From assembly GCA_014803525.1 (NCBI GenBank), contig JAAVBP010000006.1:1-64000 (forward strand): DNA of 64,000 nucleotides. Direction: 5' to 3'. The notes below the pieces were generated by a model. The model was not told the DNA's origin and did not search any database. It saw nothing but the letters and a program-made list of their open reading frames with translations. This document shows positions 6,476-14,889 of this stretch, one piece after another; the first letter of the stretch is position 1, and each line of letters begins with the position of its first letter. The position numbers and the translations under genes are program-made. The stretch is from a bacterium (GTDB taxonomy: Bacteria; Pseudomonadota; Alphaproteobacteria; Rs-D84).

Positions 6476-8197
6476 ATGTTATTCGGTAAAAGATCTGGAA
6501 TTAAAAATCGTAATCGTGAACGCTATGAACGGGTACGTCGTCTGATGTGGATTAAGTGCACGTCATGCGGAAAACTGGTTTATTACAAAGATTACAAAGA
6601 CAATCACTATATTTGCCCAATGTGCGGACGTGCATTCATCATGAATCCAAAGCAACGCTTTGATTTATTGTTTGATGATATGAAATGGGAAAAAATCGCA
6701 CTGCCGACGGTGTCTGATGATCCACTGAAATTCACAGACAGAAAAGCCTACAGCGATCGTTTGCAAGAAATGCGCGCCGAAACCGGTTGCAATGACGCAA
6801 TCACAACCGCCGATGGCACAATCGGTGGAATCCCATCAACGGTATGCGTGCTGAACGGTGACTTTATGATGGGGTCAATGGGGCGTGCGGCCGGCGATGG
6901 CATTGTGGCCAGTATTGAACATGCCATTGCTGAAAAGCGTCCATTCATAATGGTAACCAGCAGCGGCGGCGCCCGTATGCAGGAAAATATTTTGTCACTG
7001 ATGCAAATGGCACGCACAACGGTTGCAGTAAATCGACTGCACGAAAATGGCATCCCATATATAGTATTATTAACAGATCCAACATACGGTGGCGTGACGG
7101 CATCGTTTGCGATGCTGGGCGATATTCATATCGCAGAAAAGGGTGCACGAATCGGATTTGCCGGTCGTCGCGTAATTGAACAAAATATTCGCGAAAAGCT
7201 GCCGTCTAACTTCCAGACAGCGGAATATTTGTACGAACACGGCATGGTTGACATGGTTGTGCCGCGCACGGAATTGCATGACACAATCGCAAAGATTTTG
7301 GCGGTGTTAACAAAACAAAAACACGATCCAAAAACAATCAATATCGCAACACCGGCATCTGATAACAAGCCTGCACGTGGTATGGGTGAAACGACGGCGT
7401 ATAACAAGGTGTTGCTGGCGCGCAATGAAAACCGTCCACATTTTTTGGATTATATAAACGGTATTGTAGATGACTGGACATATCTGGCCGGGGACAGACT
7501 ATATGCCGAAGATCCAGCCATGGGCAGTGGTATCGGATTTTGGCGCGGCATCCCGTCCGTGATTATTGGGCAAGAGCAGGGACGCGACATCGCAACCCGT
7601 CAAAAACATCGCTTTGGCATGGCGAATCCGGACGGATATCGCAAGGCACAGCGCATGATGCGATTGGCGGAAAAATTTAATCTGCCTGTTATATCGTTGT
7701 TTGATACGGCGGGTGCATTCGCCGGACGCGAGGGCGAAGAACGCGGCCAGTCCCAGGCGGTTGCATCATCAATTGCGGTTGGGTTGTCAATAAAGACACC
7801 ATATATCGCCGTAAACGTAGGCCAGGGCGGTTCGGGCGGCGCGATTGCAATCGGTACTGGCGACCGCGTTTTAATGATGGAAAACGCAATTTATTCGGTT
7901 ATTGCACCGGAATCTTGCGCCAGCATTCTGTGGAAGGATAACAAGTACAAGGCCGTCGCGGCCCAGGCAATGAAACTGACCGCGCGCGATATGGCCGATA
8001 TGCATGTAATTGACCAGATTGTCGCAGAGCCCACCGGCGGTGCCCACACCGACTGGCAAAGTACAATGGAGTATTTAGCCGATGCGGTTGAAAAAAACAT
8101 TCTTGAATTGCAACAGGTGGCGCCGGAAACATTGCCGGCGGCGCGCGGTGAAAAATTCTTGAAAATGACACGTGATATAGAAGGCGCTACAAAATAA
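6476..8197 (+). CDS. accDA: Acetyl-CoA carboxylase carboxyltransferase, fused beta-alpha subunits (AccD-AccA)
   Basis: A 573-residue fusion that transfers carboxyl from biotin to acetyl-CoA, the committed step of fatty-acid synthesis. Residues 1-290 are AccD: a four-cysteine zinc ribbon (Cys28, 31, 47, 50) and the crotonase-fold half with TSSGGARMQE. Residues ~300-573 are AccA, entering at LARNENRPHFLDY and AGDRLYAEDPAMGSGI, with LFDTAGAFAGREGEERG and GQGGSGGAIAIG further on. The first ~65 residues of free AccA (a helical region) are missing at the junction. One uninterrupted frame and a single stop show a real fusion. In most Alphaproteobacteria accA and accD are separate genes. A strong terminator follows at once. 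Confidence 0.95.
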   Translation: MLFGKRSGIKNRNRERYERVRRLMWIKCTSCGKLVYYKDYKDNHYICPMCGRAFIMNPKQRFDLLFDDMKWEKIALPTVSDDPLKFTDRKAYSDRLQEMRAETGCNDAITTADGTIGGIPSTVCVLNGDFMMGSMGRAAGDGIVASIEHAIAEKRPFIMVTSSGGARMQENILSLMQMARTTVAVNRLHENGIPYIVLLTDPTYGGVTASFAMLGDIHIAEKGARIGFAGRRVIEQNIREKLPSNFQTAEYLYEHGMVDMVVPRTELHDTIAKILAVLTKQKHDPKTINIATPASDNKPARGMGETTAYNKVLLARNENRPHFLDYINGIVDDWTYLAGDRLYAEDPAMGSGIGFWRGIPSVIIGQEQGRDIATRQKHRFGMANPDGYRKAQRMMRLAEKFNLPVISLFDTAGAFAGREGEERGQSQAVASSIAVGLSIKTPYIAVNVGQGGSGGAIAIGTGDRVLMMENAIYSVIAPESCASILWKDNKYKAVAAQAMKLTARDMADMHVIDQIVAEPTGGAHTDWQSTMEYLADAVEKNILELQQVAPETLPAARGEKFLKMTRDIEGATK

Positions 8198-8200
8198 AAA

Positions 8201-8218
8201 ATGCCCCAACTGGGGCAT
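8201..8218 (+). terminator. Rho-independent terminator after accDA
   Basis: A perfect 8-bp stem ATGCCCCA/TGGGGCAT with a 2-nt core loop and T-rich tail begins 3 bp after the accDA stop codon. Confidence 0.85.
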
Positions 8219-8280
8219 TTTATTATTTTCGTGCTTGCAATTCATGCGCGTATTCTATATAATAACACTCGCAACCACGC

Positions 8281-8369
8281 GGAGCGTTGGCAGAGTGGTA
8301 ATGCAGCGGATTGCTAATCCGTGACCGTGTTATAGCGGTCCACAGGTTCGAGTCCTGTACGCTCCGCCA
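8281..8369 (+). tRNA. tRNA-Ser (anticodon GCT)
   Basis: An 89-nt class II tRNA with encoded CCA. The acceptor stem is GGAGCGT/ACGCTCC. The anticodon loop TTGCTAA has anticodon GCT, reading AGC/AGU. A long variable arm (GTGACCGTGTTATAGCGGTC) and the T-arm with GGTTCGAGTCC follow. A T-run (TTTTTT) directly follows the CCA. cysS starts 54 bp downstream. Confidence 0.96.
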
Positions 8370-8423
8370 TTTTTTATACACCAAATGGTATAAAGAAATG
8401 GTGGAAGATAAAGGACGGATTGC

Positions 8424-9848
8424 ATGAATATCAGACTTTTTAATACAATGTCGCGCAAAATCGAAGAGTTTAAACCGCTGGTGCCGGGCCATGTTGGTAT
8501 GTATTCATGCGGCCCAACCGTATACCACTATGCGCATATCGGTAATCTGCGCAGTTTTGTTTTGGCCGATTTATTAAAGCGTATGTTTATTGAAAACGGG
8601 TATGCGGTAACAAGTGTCATGAACATCACCGACGTGGGGCACCTAACCAGTGATGACGATGATTCCGGCGAAGACAAAATGGAAAAAGGCGCCGCCCGCG
8701 ACAACAAGTCCGTTTGGGATATTGCAAAATTCTATACCGATGAATTCCTGCGCGACAGTCATGACATGAACTTGATGGAACCAACCTATCGTCCGCGCGC
8801 AACAGATTATATACACGAACAGATTGAACTGGTTCGCAAATTGGAAGAAATGGGATATACGTATGAAATCCCTGGCGATGGAATTTATTATGACACGTCC
8901 AAGTTTGCAAACTATGGCGCGTTAACCGGTGGGGCATTGGCAGGAAATCGCGCAGGGGCCCGTGTTGAATTTAATGATGCAAAACGAAATCCAACAGATT
9001 TTGCATTATGGAAATTTTCACCAACTGATAAAAAACGCCAAATGGAATGGGACAGCCCATGGGGCGTTGGATTCCCCGGATGGCACGCAGAATGCAGCGC
9101 GATGTCGATGGCGCTGTTGGGCAATCATTTTGACATCCATACCGGCGGCATCGATTTATCACGCGTGCATCACGCAAACGAAATCGCGCAAAGCGAACCG
9201 ATAACCGGCGCCCCATGGGTGAATTATTGGGTTCATTCCGAATTTCTGGTGGATAAAAGCGGCGAAAAAATGTCAAAGTCTAAGGGCGAGTTTCTGGCGC
9301 TTAATGTATTAAAAGACCGCGGGTTCGATCCGATGGCATATCGATATATGCTGTTGTTGGGGCACTATCAATCACAACTGGCATTTTCATGGGATGCATT
9401 GGACGCGGCCGCCAATGGATATAAGAATATCGTGCGCCGCGTTGCGGATATTATGACATCCGCAACAAATGATGTTGATCCAATAGCATTTGATACATGG
9501 CATGATAAAATCCTGGGGCCGATGTCGGATAACATGAAAACGGCAGAAACGCTGGTTCAGGTTCAAGAATTGCTGCGTGACGACGCAGTAAATCCGGCAA
9601 CGAAAATTGCGCTGTTTGAATTTATTGATCGTCTGTTGGGATTGCAGTTCGTCGATCGTGCAAATAAGTTGCGCGAACTAGAAAACGTTGCCGTCCCGGC
9701 CGAGGTTCAGGCCTTGGCCGATGCACGTACAGCCGCCAAAGCAGAAAAAGATTGGACGCGCGCAGATGCCCTGCGGGCGCAGATCGACTCTGCCGGATGG
9801 ATGATATTAGACACCAAGGATGGCGCAAAATTAATCAAAAAATCATAA
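8424..9848 (+). CDS. cysS: Cysteinyl-tRNA synthetase
   Basis: A 474-residue class I synthetase that charges tRNA-Cys. The N-terminal Rossmann fold has the zinc cysteine in YSCGPTVYHYAHIGN (HIGH-type signature HIGN). Other zinc ligands are in GWHAECSAM and the HHANE segment. The KMSKS loop is present as EKMSKSKG at about residues 278-285. The C-terminal helical domain with anticodon contacts (DARTAAKAEKDWTRADALR) is intact, so the length is normal for the family. The start ATG is preceded by a weak GGACGG site. It follows tRNA-Ser and is ended by a GC hairpin at 9856. Confidence 0.97.
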   Translation: MNIRLFNTMSRKIEEFKPLVPGHVGMYSCGPTVYHYAHIGNLRSFVLADLLKRMFIENGYAVTSVMNITDVGHLTSDDDDSGEDKMEKGAARDNKSVWDIAKFYTDEFLRDSHDMNLMEPTYRPRATDYIHEQIELVRKLEEMGYTYEIPGDGIYYDTSKFANYGALTGGALAGNRAGARVEFNDAKRNPTDFALWKFSPTDKKRQMEWDSPWGVGFPGWHAECSAMSMALLGNHFDIHTGGIDLSRVHHANEIAQSEPITGAPWVNYWVHSEFLVDKSGEKMSKSKGEFLALNVLKDRGFDPMAYRYMLLLGHYQSQLAFSWDALDAAANGYKNIVRRVADIMTSATNDVDPIAFDTWHDKILGPMSDNMKTAETLVQVQELLRDDAVNPATKIALFEFIDRLLGLQFVDRANKLRELENVAVPAEVQALADARTAAKAEKDWTRADALRAQIDSAGWMILDTKDGAKLIKKS

Positions 9849-9855
9849 AATCAAT

Positions 9856-9876
9856 ATGCCCGGGAACGCCGGGCAT
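9856..9876 (+). terminator. Hairpin terminator after cysS
   Basis: The 8-bp stem ATGCCCGG/CCGGGCAT with a 5-nt loop is followed by a weak T-stretch (TACAGTTTT), 7 bp after the cysS stop. Confidence 0.6.
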
Positions 9877-9909
9877 TACAGTTTTGGAAAAAATATATAA
9901 AAAAATGGC

Positions 9910-9938
9910 TTGAAAACGGGGTGTTTTTCAGCTATATT
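9910..9938 (+). promoter_or_regulatory. Predicted promoter of trcR
   Basis: The -35 TTGAAA (9910-9915) and -10 TATATT (9933-9938) have the optimal 17-nt spacer. Transcription would start about 20 nt before the trcR ATG. The trcR-rpoD pair may be transcribed from here. Confidence 0.6.
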
Positions 9939-9963
9939 CTCCCCAGAATCAAGAGGAACATTC

Positions 9964-10482
9964 ATGAATTATCCATATATGCCAAAGTCCACAGCACTGT
10001 GGTTGGTTGAAAATACAGCACTGACATTTGAACAAATTGCGGATTTCTGCGGTCTGCATGAGTTAGAGGTAAAAAACATCGCTGACGCCGAAACAACCAA
10101 GGTTCAGGGTTTGAATCCAATCTTGAACGGCCAGGTGACGCGCGAAGACATCGAAAGATGCGAAGCGGATCCGTCTGCGCGCCTTTCGCTGCGCGAGGAA
10201 ATTGTGCTGGCACAAAAAGCCCAAAACAAAAGGGGCGTTGGATATACACCAAAATTGCATCGCCAAAATCGCCTTGGGGGGATTTTATGGATTATAAAGA
10301 ATTATCCAGAATTAACCGACGGCCAAATTGCGCGTCTGATGCGCAGCACGAATCCAACCGTTGCATCCGTGCGCAACAAAACCCATAATTCATATTCAAT
10401 TATTCAGATTCAAAGTCCAATCGTCTTAGGATTGGTATCTGAATCCGCGTTATATGAAGCGGTTGCCAAGGCAAAGAAATAA
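9964..10482 (+). CDS. trcR: Cell-cycle transcriptional regulator TrcR (DUF1013)
   Basis: A 172-residue protein of DUF1013, a family practically restricted to Alphaproteobacteria and named TrcR for its cell-cycle role. It starts at ATG 9964 (MNYPYMPKSTALWL), preceded by AGAGGAAC. The frame stays open further upstream, but that part is not conserved. Hallmarks are ALWLVENTALTFEQIADFCGLHELEV (a helix-turn-helix that recognises promoter-bound polymerase or DNA), the central GYTPKLHRQNR, and a second HTH-like part ILWIIKNYPELTDGQIARLMRSTNPTVASVRN. It lies 31 bp upstream of rpoD and has its own strong promoter. This gene is one of the best taxonomic indicators in the window. Confidence 0.93.
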   Translation: MNYPYMPKSTALWLVENTALTFEQIADFCGLHELEVKNIADAETTKVQGLNPILNGQVTREDIERCEADPSARLSLREEIVLAQKAQNKRGVGYTPKLHRQNRLGGILWIIKNYPELTDGQIARLMRSTNPTVASVRNKTHNSYSIIQIQSPIVLGLVSESALYEAVAKAKK

Positions 10483-10513
10483 TAGATCATTTTTTTAATT
10501 CGGGGGTGCGCGC

Positions 10514-12595
10514 ATGGCGAAAAAATTAGATGAAGCCACAAGACTGCTTATAGATTCATTGCCGGAGAACTTGCAAAAATTGGCAGTGTCCGCCGTTGAT
10601 GTCGGCTATTTGTCACAAATGGATTTTAACGCTGCGACCGAAGCAGATGAGATCCCAGACGAAGAACAGGACGAAGTGTTGGATTTCTTTCAACAAGACC
10701 TGGGGCTGGAAATCGTTGAATCTGATGCATTCCCACAAAATATGGATAAATACTATGACGAGGATGATTCTGACGGTCCGCGCGATAAAACACGGAATTT
10801 ATTAAATGCCGATGCAGAACAGGTTGACGTCAATGACGATGATTACGAACATTTTGCAAAGCAGTTGGAACGCAGCCAAACCGGCAGCTTGGTCTTAGGT
10901 GTCCAGGATTCCGTTCAATCATATCTGAAACAAATTGGCACAGTCCAATTACTGACGGCCGCAGGCGAAGTTGCAATAGCACAGCGTATCGAGGCCGCGT
11001 CACGTCTGATGGTATATGGCCTGTGCGAAAGCCCGATGACAATTCAGGCAATGTTGGATTGGTATCAACAGTTGTTAAACGAAGACATTCGTCTGCGATA
11101 TATCGTAAATCTGGAAGTAATGTATTCATCTGACGCAGAACAAAAATCGCTGGCCGCATTGTCCGAAGCCTTAAAGTCCAAGGGTGTTGAACATGTAGAT
11201 GAACTGGATGATGACGAATTAGACGACCTGGAAGAATCAACCGCAACCGATGAAGACGATGAAGATGACGAAGATTCAGAAGACGGAATAAAAAAAGAAG
11301 AAACCCCGCGCGGCACATCTGGCGTTCCAATTCCAGTTATGGAAGAAGCATTGATGCCAATGGTCACGGAATTATTCGCCAAGATCAAAAAGATTTTCAA
11401 CAGCATGCAAAAATTACAGGCAAAACGCTTGGAAAATCTTTTAACATCTTCGACACCAGACGAAGCATTGGAAAAGAAATATGCAAAAATGCGTCTGGAA
11501 TTATTTGAACATGTCAGCAAAATTCGCCTGAACGATGACAGAAATGCAGAAATCCTGGAACGTCTGACCCAGCGTGATCAATTGTTAATGGGACTAGAAG
11601 GAAAATTATTGCGCCTTGCAATGGCAAACAAGATAAAGCGCGAAGATTTCTTGGCCCAATATACAGGAAATGAATTAAACCGCAATTGGGTAAAAACTTT
11701 GGCAAAGTCCAAGAATCCCGTATGGGCGGCATTTGCAGAAAAACATGGCAATGATATTTTAAAAATCCAAGAGGATATAACCGCAATCGCCCAAGAAACC
11801 GGCCAGCCGACCGCCGAATATAAAAAGGTGGTTGAATTGGTTCGTCGCGGCCAGACCGAGGCCGCACGCGCCAAACGTGAAATGATCGAAGCAAACCTGC
11901 GTCTGGTCATCAAATTTGCTAAAAAGTCCAGTAACCGTGGATTGGGACTTGATTTTTCTGATCTGGTCCAGGATGGCAACATAGGTTTGATGAAAGCGGT
12001 TGATAAATTTGATTATCGTTTGGGTAATAAGTTTTCAACTTATGCCACAAACTGGATCCAGCAGGGCATTTCACGCAGCATCGCCGACCAGGCGCGCACA
12101 ATTCGTATTCCTGTTCACATGATTGACAACATACACAAGATCCAGCGTGCATCACGTCAATTTATGCATAAATATGGTCGCCAGCCGACCGCCGAAGAAT
12201 TGTCCAAGATAATTTATCTGCCGGTGGATAAGATACACAAGGCAATGAAGGTAAATCTGAAACCAATTTCATTAGAGGCCCCCGTTGGCACAGAAGACGA
12301 CAGCAGCCGCATAGAAATCATCGCAGACGAAACTGCAAAAAATCCGTTCACTTCTGCGGCCCAGAAAAATCTGCGTAAAATCGTTACCCAGATTTTGTCA
12401 GAACTGGATCCAAAAGAAGAAACTGTTCTGCGTCAACGCTTTGGTATGAGCACCAATAAAACCAGCACCCTAGAAGAAGTTGGCGAATACATCGGTGTTA
12501 CGCGTGAACGTATCCGCCAAATTGAACAAAAGGCCTTAACAAAATTAAAGCATCCAACACGCGCCAGAAAACTACGCAGTTTCTTGGAAGACTAA
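10514..12595 (+). CDS. rpoD: RNA polymerase primary sigma factor (sigma-70, RpoD)
   Basis: A 693-residue housekeeping sigma factor. Region 1.1 is N-terminal, followed by a long acidic spacer (about residues 230-265, runs of Asp and Glu with EDDEDSED) and the non-conserved region. The core domains are intact: region 2 with [16 protein letters not shown] and [20 protein letters not shown], region 3 with [13 protein letters not shown], and region 4 with the [20 protein letters not shown] helix-turn-helix that binds the -35 box. Length and order are typical of alphaproteobacterial RpoD. The acidic tract is longer than I would expect. It is followed by a terminator and the guanylate-kinase-like gene. 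Confidence 0.97.
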   Translation: MAKKLDEATRLLIDSLPENLQKLAVSAVDVGYLSQMDFNAATEADEIPDEEQDEVLDFFQQDLGLEIVESDAFPQNMDKYYDEDDSDGPRDKTRNLLNADAEQVDVNDDDYEHFAKQLERSQTGSLVLGVQDSVQSYLKQIGTVQLLTAAGEVAIAQRIEAASRLMVYGLCESPMTIQAMLDWYQQLLNEDIRLRYIVNLEVMYSSDAEQKSLAALSEALKSKGVEHVDELDDDELDDLEESTATDEDDEDDEDSEDGIKKEETPRGTSGVPIPVMEEALMPMVTELFAKIKKIFNSMQKLQAKRLENLLTSSTPDEALEKKYAKMRLELFEHVSKIRLNDDRNAEILERLTQRDQLLMGLEGKLLRLAMANKIKREDFLAQYTGNELNRNWVKTLAKSKNPVWAAFAEKHGNDILKIQEDITAIAQETGQPTAEYKKVVELVRRGQTEAARAKREMIEANLRLVIKFAKKSSNRGLGLDFSDLVQDGNIGLMKAVDKFDYRLGNKFSTYATNWIQQGISRSIADQARTIRIPVHMIDNIHKIQRASRQFMHKYGRQPTAEELSKIIYLPVDKIHKAMKVNLKPISLEAPVGTEDDSSRIEIIADETAKNPFTSAAQKNLRKIVTQILSELDPKEETVLRQRFGMSTNKTSTLEEVGEYIGVTRERIRQIEQKALTKLKHPTRARKLRSFLED

Positions 12596-12602
12596 TTGTT
12601 CG

Positions 12603-12620
12603 TTCCCGCCATTGCGGGAA
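12603..12620 (+). terminator. Terminator after rpoD
   Basis: The 7-bp stem TTCCCGC/GCGGGAA with a CATT loop is followed by TATTTTATT, 7 bp beyond the rpoD stop. Confidence 0.7.
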
Positions 12621-12643
12621 TATTTTATTAAAAGGAACAACAT

Positions 12644-13243
12644 ATGAAAAAGACCGTTATATTTTGTACAGGACTGTCCGGCAGTGGAAAATCTTATTTT
12701 ATACAAAATATGTTACCCACAGGACATTTTCATAAATTAATATCTGCGACAACACGGCCAATGCGCCCTGGCGAGGTTGATGGACGCGAATATTACTTTC
12801 GTGACGAAACATATTTTGACACCGAACCGTTGGCAACACGATTGTGGGTAAATCAGGCGCAATGGACCCCAGGCAAACCAAAATGGTTGTATGGTGTACC
12901 GGAATTTGAAATTCGCAATCATATGGACACAAATATAGTATATGACGTGATTCAGCCAAAATATGCAGCCCAAATGCGTAACTGGTTTATAAACATGGGA
13001 CTGGGGGATGAATATTTGTTTAAAGTTTTATATTTTATTGCCCCAGAAAATAATTTTGATATTGCACAAAACCGTGCCAATATGCCAGACGATACAACAG
13101 TCCGCAAGGCAAATACATGTACGCCACTGGACTTTTTGCGTGCTGGGCTGGACATAGACTTTCTGGTTAAATGCAGCGCCGATGAGACAATAATCTCACC
13201 CAGGCTGCAAGCATTTTTGACCAAGATAGGTCGTAGACGTTAA
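12644..13243 (+). CDS. Divergent guanylate-kinase-like P-loop protein
   Basis: A 199-residue NTPase with P-loop GLSGSGKS (residues 10-17). It has a near-exact guanylate-kinase GMP-binding box, ISATTRPMRPGEVDG (about 33-47), followed by REYYF. After that it departs from Gmk: the lid and the YG-TP region appear only as WLYGVPEFE, and the family's LDID strand is replaced by VYDVIQPKY. It is therefore probably a paralogue with another nucleotide or phosphoryl substrate rather than the essential gmk, which is not in this window. It has its own ribosome binding site (AAAGGAA) and lies between terminators as a lone gene. The assignment to the fold is firm; the reaction is not. Confidence 0.75.
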   Translation: MKKTVIFCTGLSGSGKSYFIQNMLPTGHFHKLISATTRPMRPGEVDGREYYFRDETYFDTEPLATRLWVNQAQWTPGKPKWLYGVPEFEIRNHMDTNIVYDVIQPKYAAQMRNWFINMGLGDEYLFKVLYFIAPENNFDIAQNRANMPDDTTVRKANTCTPLDFLRAGLDIDFLVKCSADETIISPRLQAFLTKIGRRR

Positions 13244-13314
13244 TATTTTTTCTTTAAGATTTTTTTCTTATATGATAGGCTATGTACACTCACACAGGAG
13301 ATGAGGAGTACGCA

Positions 13315-14889
13315 TTGAAATTCTATAATTTCACATGGTCTGTCATAATATTTTTTTATCCAGTACCAGTATACGCCCAGTCATTTTATGGTGATACGTT
13401 TGGGGATGTTTTACACCTGGTTGAAGATGTATTTATATCAAAGACCGCAAGCCTATATACAAAACACATATACGCAGATACATCATTACAAATATACAAC
13501 AATGGCAGTATCTATGGAGATTTGTTTACATGTAATGGGTGCGACATGCGTATACATTCCAACGGAGAAATTATCGGTCGCATACACGTGGCCCAGGACG
13601 CGACGCTGACACAAATAATAGAAACACCGGCCCAATTACGACAGTTGAATGTTGTGGGCAATTACTCTGTATTAATAAATAAAACATCTAATATCGCATG
13701 GCGCGACATCCAATATATTGCAAAATCAGCAGATAAAATAATCTTACATAATGCCGTTATAGATTTTTCCATATCTGACCTGCAAACTACTGCGCATAAC
13801 AGCCCACAAATTGAACTGGTTGGCGAAAATGAAATACATTTACATGATCTGGATGAATTCAATGACGTGACGATAATGAATAACATCACCGGCGATGGCA
13901 CAATCAGATTAAATACAAATGTCCCCAATAAGCTTTATGCCGCCTCAGCCACAATTGATAATGACACCTTGCATATTCACAAGATTCGCGAAACAGATTA
14001 TTATAAAATACTTGGGACTGATATTGGGCAATATTTAAATTCACTGCGTCTATCAAATTCATCCGACAAATTAATCGCCAGACTGGATGCTGCACACACC
14101 ATGGATGAGTTGCATCACATAATACATAAATCTGTACGATTAAATCCGCGCCAATTAATTCAACCACTGGCGACCATTGCACAACATCGACGCGCCGCCG
14201 CAACAACTGATTATTATTCCAATGGATTGAATATTGCCACATCGCACATTGAACCATTTTATTTATCTGGTGACAATATATCAGCATATGGCGCAAACAT
14301 AGATGTTGTGACGCCAATATCAAAATACGTACTGGGTGGAATAAACACTTTTATTGGCCAAGTAAATTTTAACGACCGCACCGATACAATAAATGGCACA
14401 GTATATGGAATAGGTGCATTTGCCCAATACACAAACAGCGCATTTTATTCTATGACACAAATAGGCCACATCACAGGAAATTTTATAACGCCGGAAATTT
14501 ATTATGCCGGCAAAACTTTTTATAATCCAAATGCAAACATTTCATACACAACCATTGATATCGGCCCGCACATAGTCAACACGTCTAATCTTCTTATCAC
14601 GGCAACGCTTGGTGGCGAAATGGAATATTCAAGCATCACAGATCATAACGAATTCAAAAGCGCACTGCGGGGCGGAATTCTATCAAACATGACGCATCAT
14701 GGCGTCGATCTGGTATACAATTATTTTACACATATGTCTTTGACAACAAACAGCGTGACACAAATCTCAATTGGAGTGTCTATAATGTCCGAACCGGATA
14801 ATGTTGCAGGAAATATTGCCATATCACACGTTAATGAAAACGGCGCGCCATCGTACCATGTGCGCGCCGGATTAAAATTTGGCTTTTAA
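13315..14889 (+). CDS. Autotransporter-like outer-membrane beta-barrel protein
   Basis: A 524-residue exported protein. I choose TTG 13315 as start because GAGGAG lies 7 nt upstream and it gives a clean signal peptide (MKFYNFTW..., hydrophobic core, cleavage after VYA). The upstream ATG at 13282 has no ribosome binding site and would put charged residues before the signal. Residues ~30-230 form repeated short beta strands (NNGSIYGDLF, HSNGEIIGRI), a passenger-like beta-helix or adhesin head. From about 300 the protein has amphipathic alternating strands ending in ...AGLKFGF, the terminal aromatic needed for BAM recognition. The stop shares bases with the stop of the convergent coiled-coil gene. 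The ligand is unknown. Confidence 0.7.
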   Translation: MKFYNFTWSVIIFFYPVPVYAQSFYGDTFGDVLHLVEDVFISKTASLYTKHIYADTSLQIYNNGSIYGDLFTCNGCDMRIHSNGEIIGRIHVAQDATLTQIIETPAQLRQLNVVGNYSVLINKTSNIAWRDIQYIAKSADKIILHNAVIDFSISDLQTTAHNSPQIELVGENEIHLHDLDEFNDVTIMNNITGDGTIRLNTNVPNKLYAASATIDNDTLHIHKIRETDYYKILGTDIGQYLNSLRLSNSSDKLIARLDAAHTMDELHHIIHKSVRLNPRQLIQPLATIAQHRRAAATTDYYSNGLNIATSHIEPFYLSGDNISAYGANIDVVTPISKYVLGGINTFIGQVNFNDRTDTINGTVYGIGAFAQYTNSAFYSMTQIGHITGNFITPEIYYAGKTFYNPNANISYTTIDIGPHIVNTSNLLITATLGGEMEYSSITDHNEFKSALRGGILSNMTHHGVDLVYNYFTHMSLTTNSVTQISIGVSIMSEPDNVAGNIAISHVNENGAPSYHVRAGLKFGF

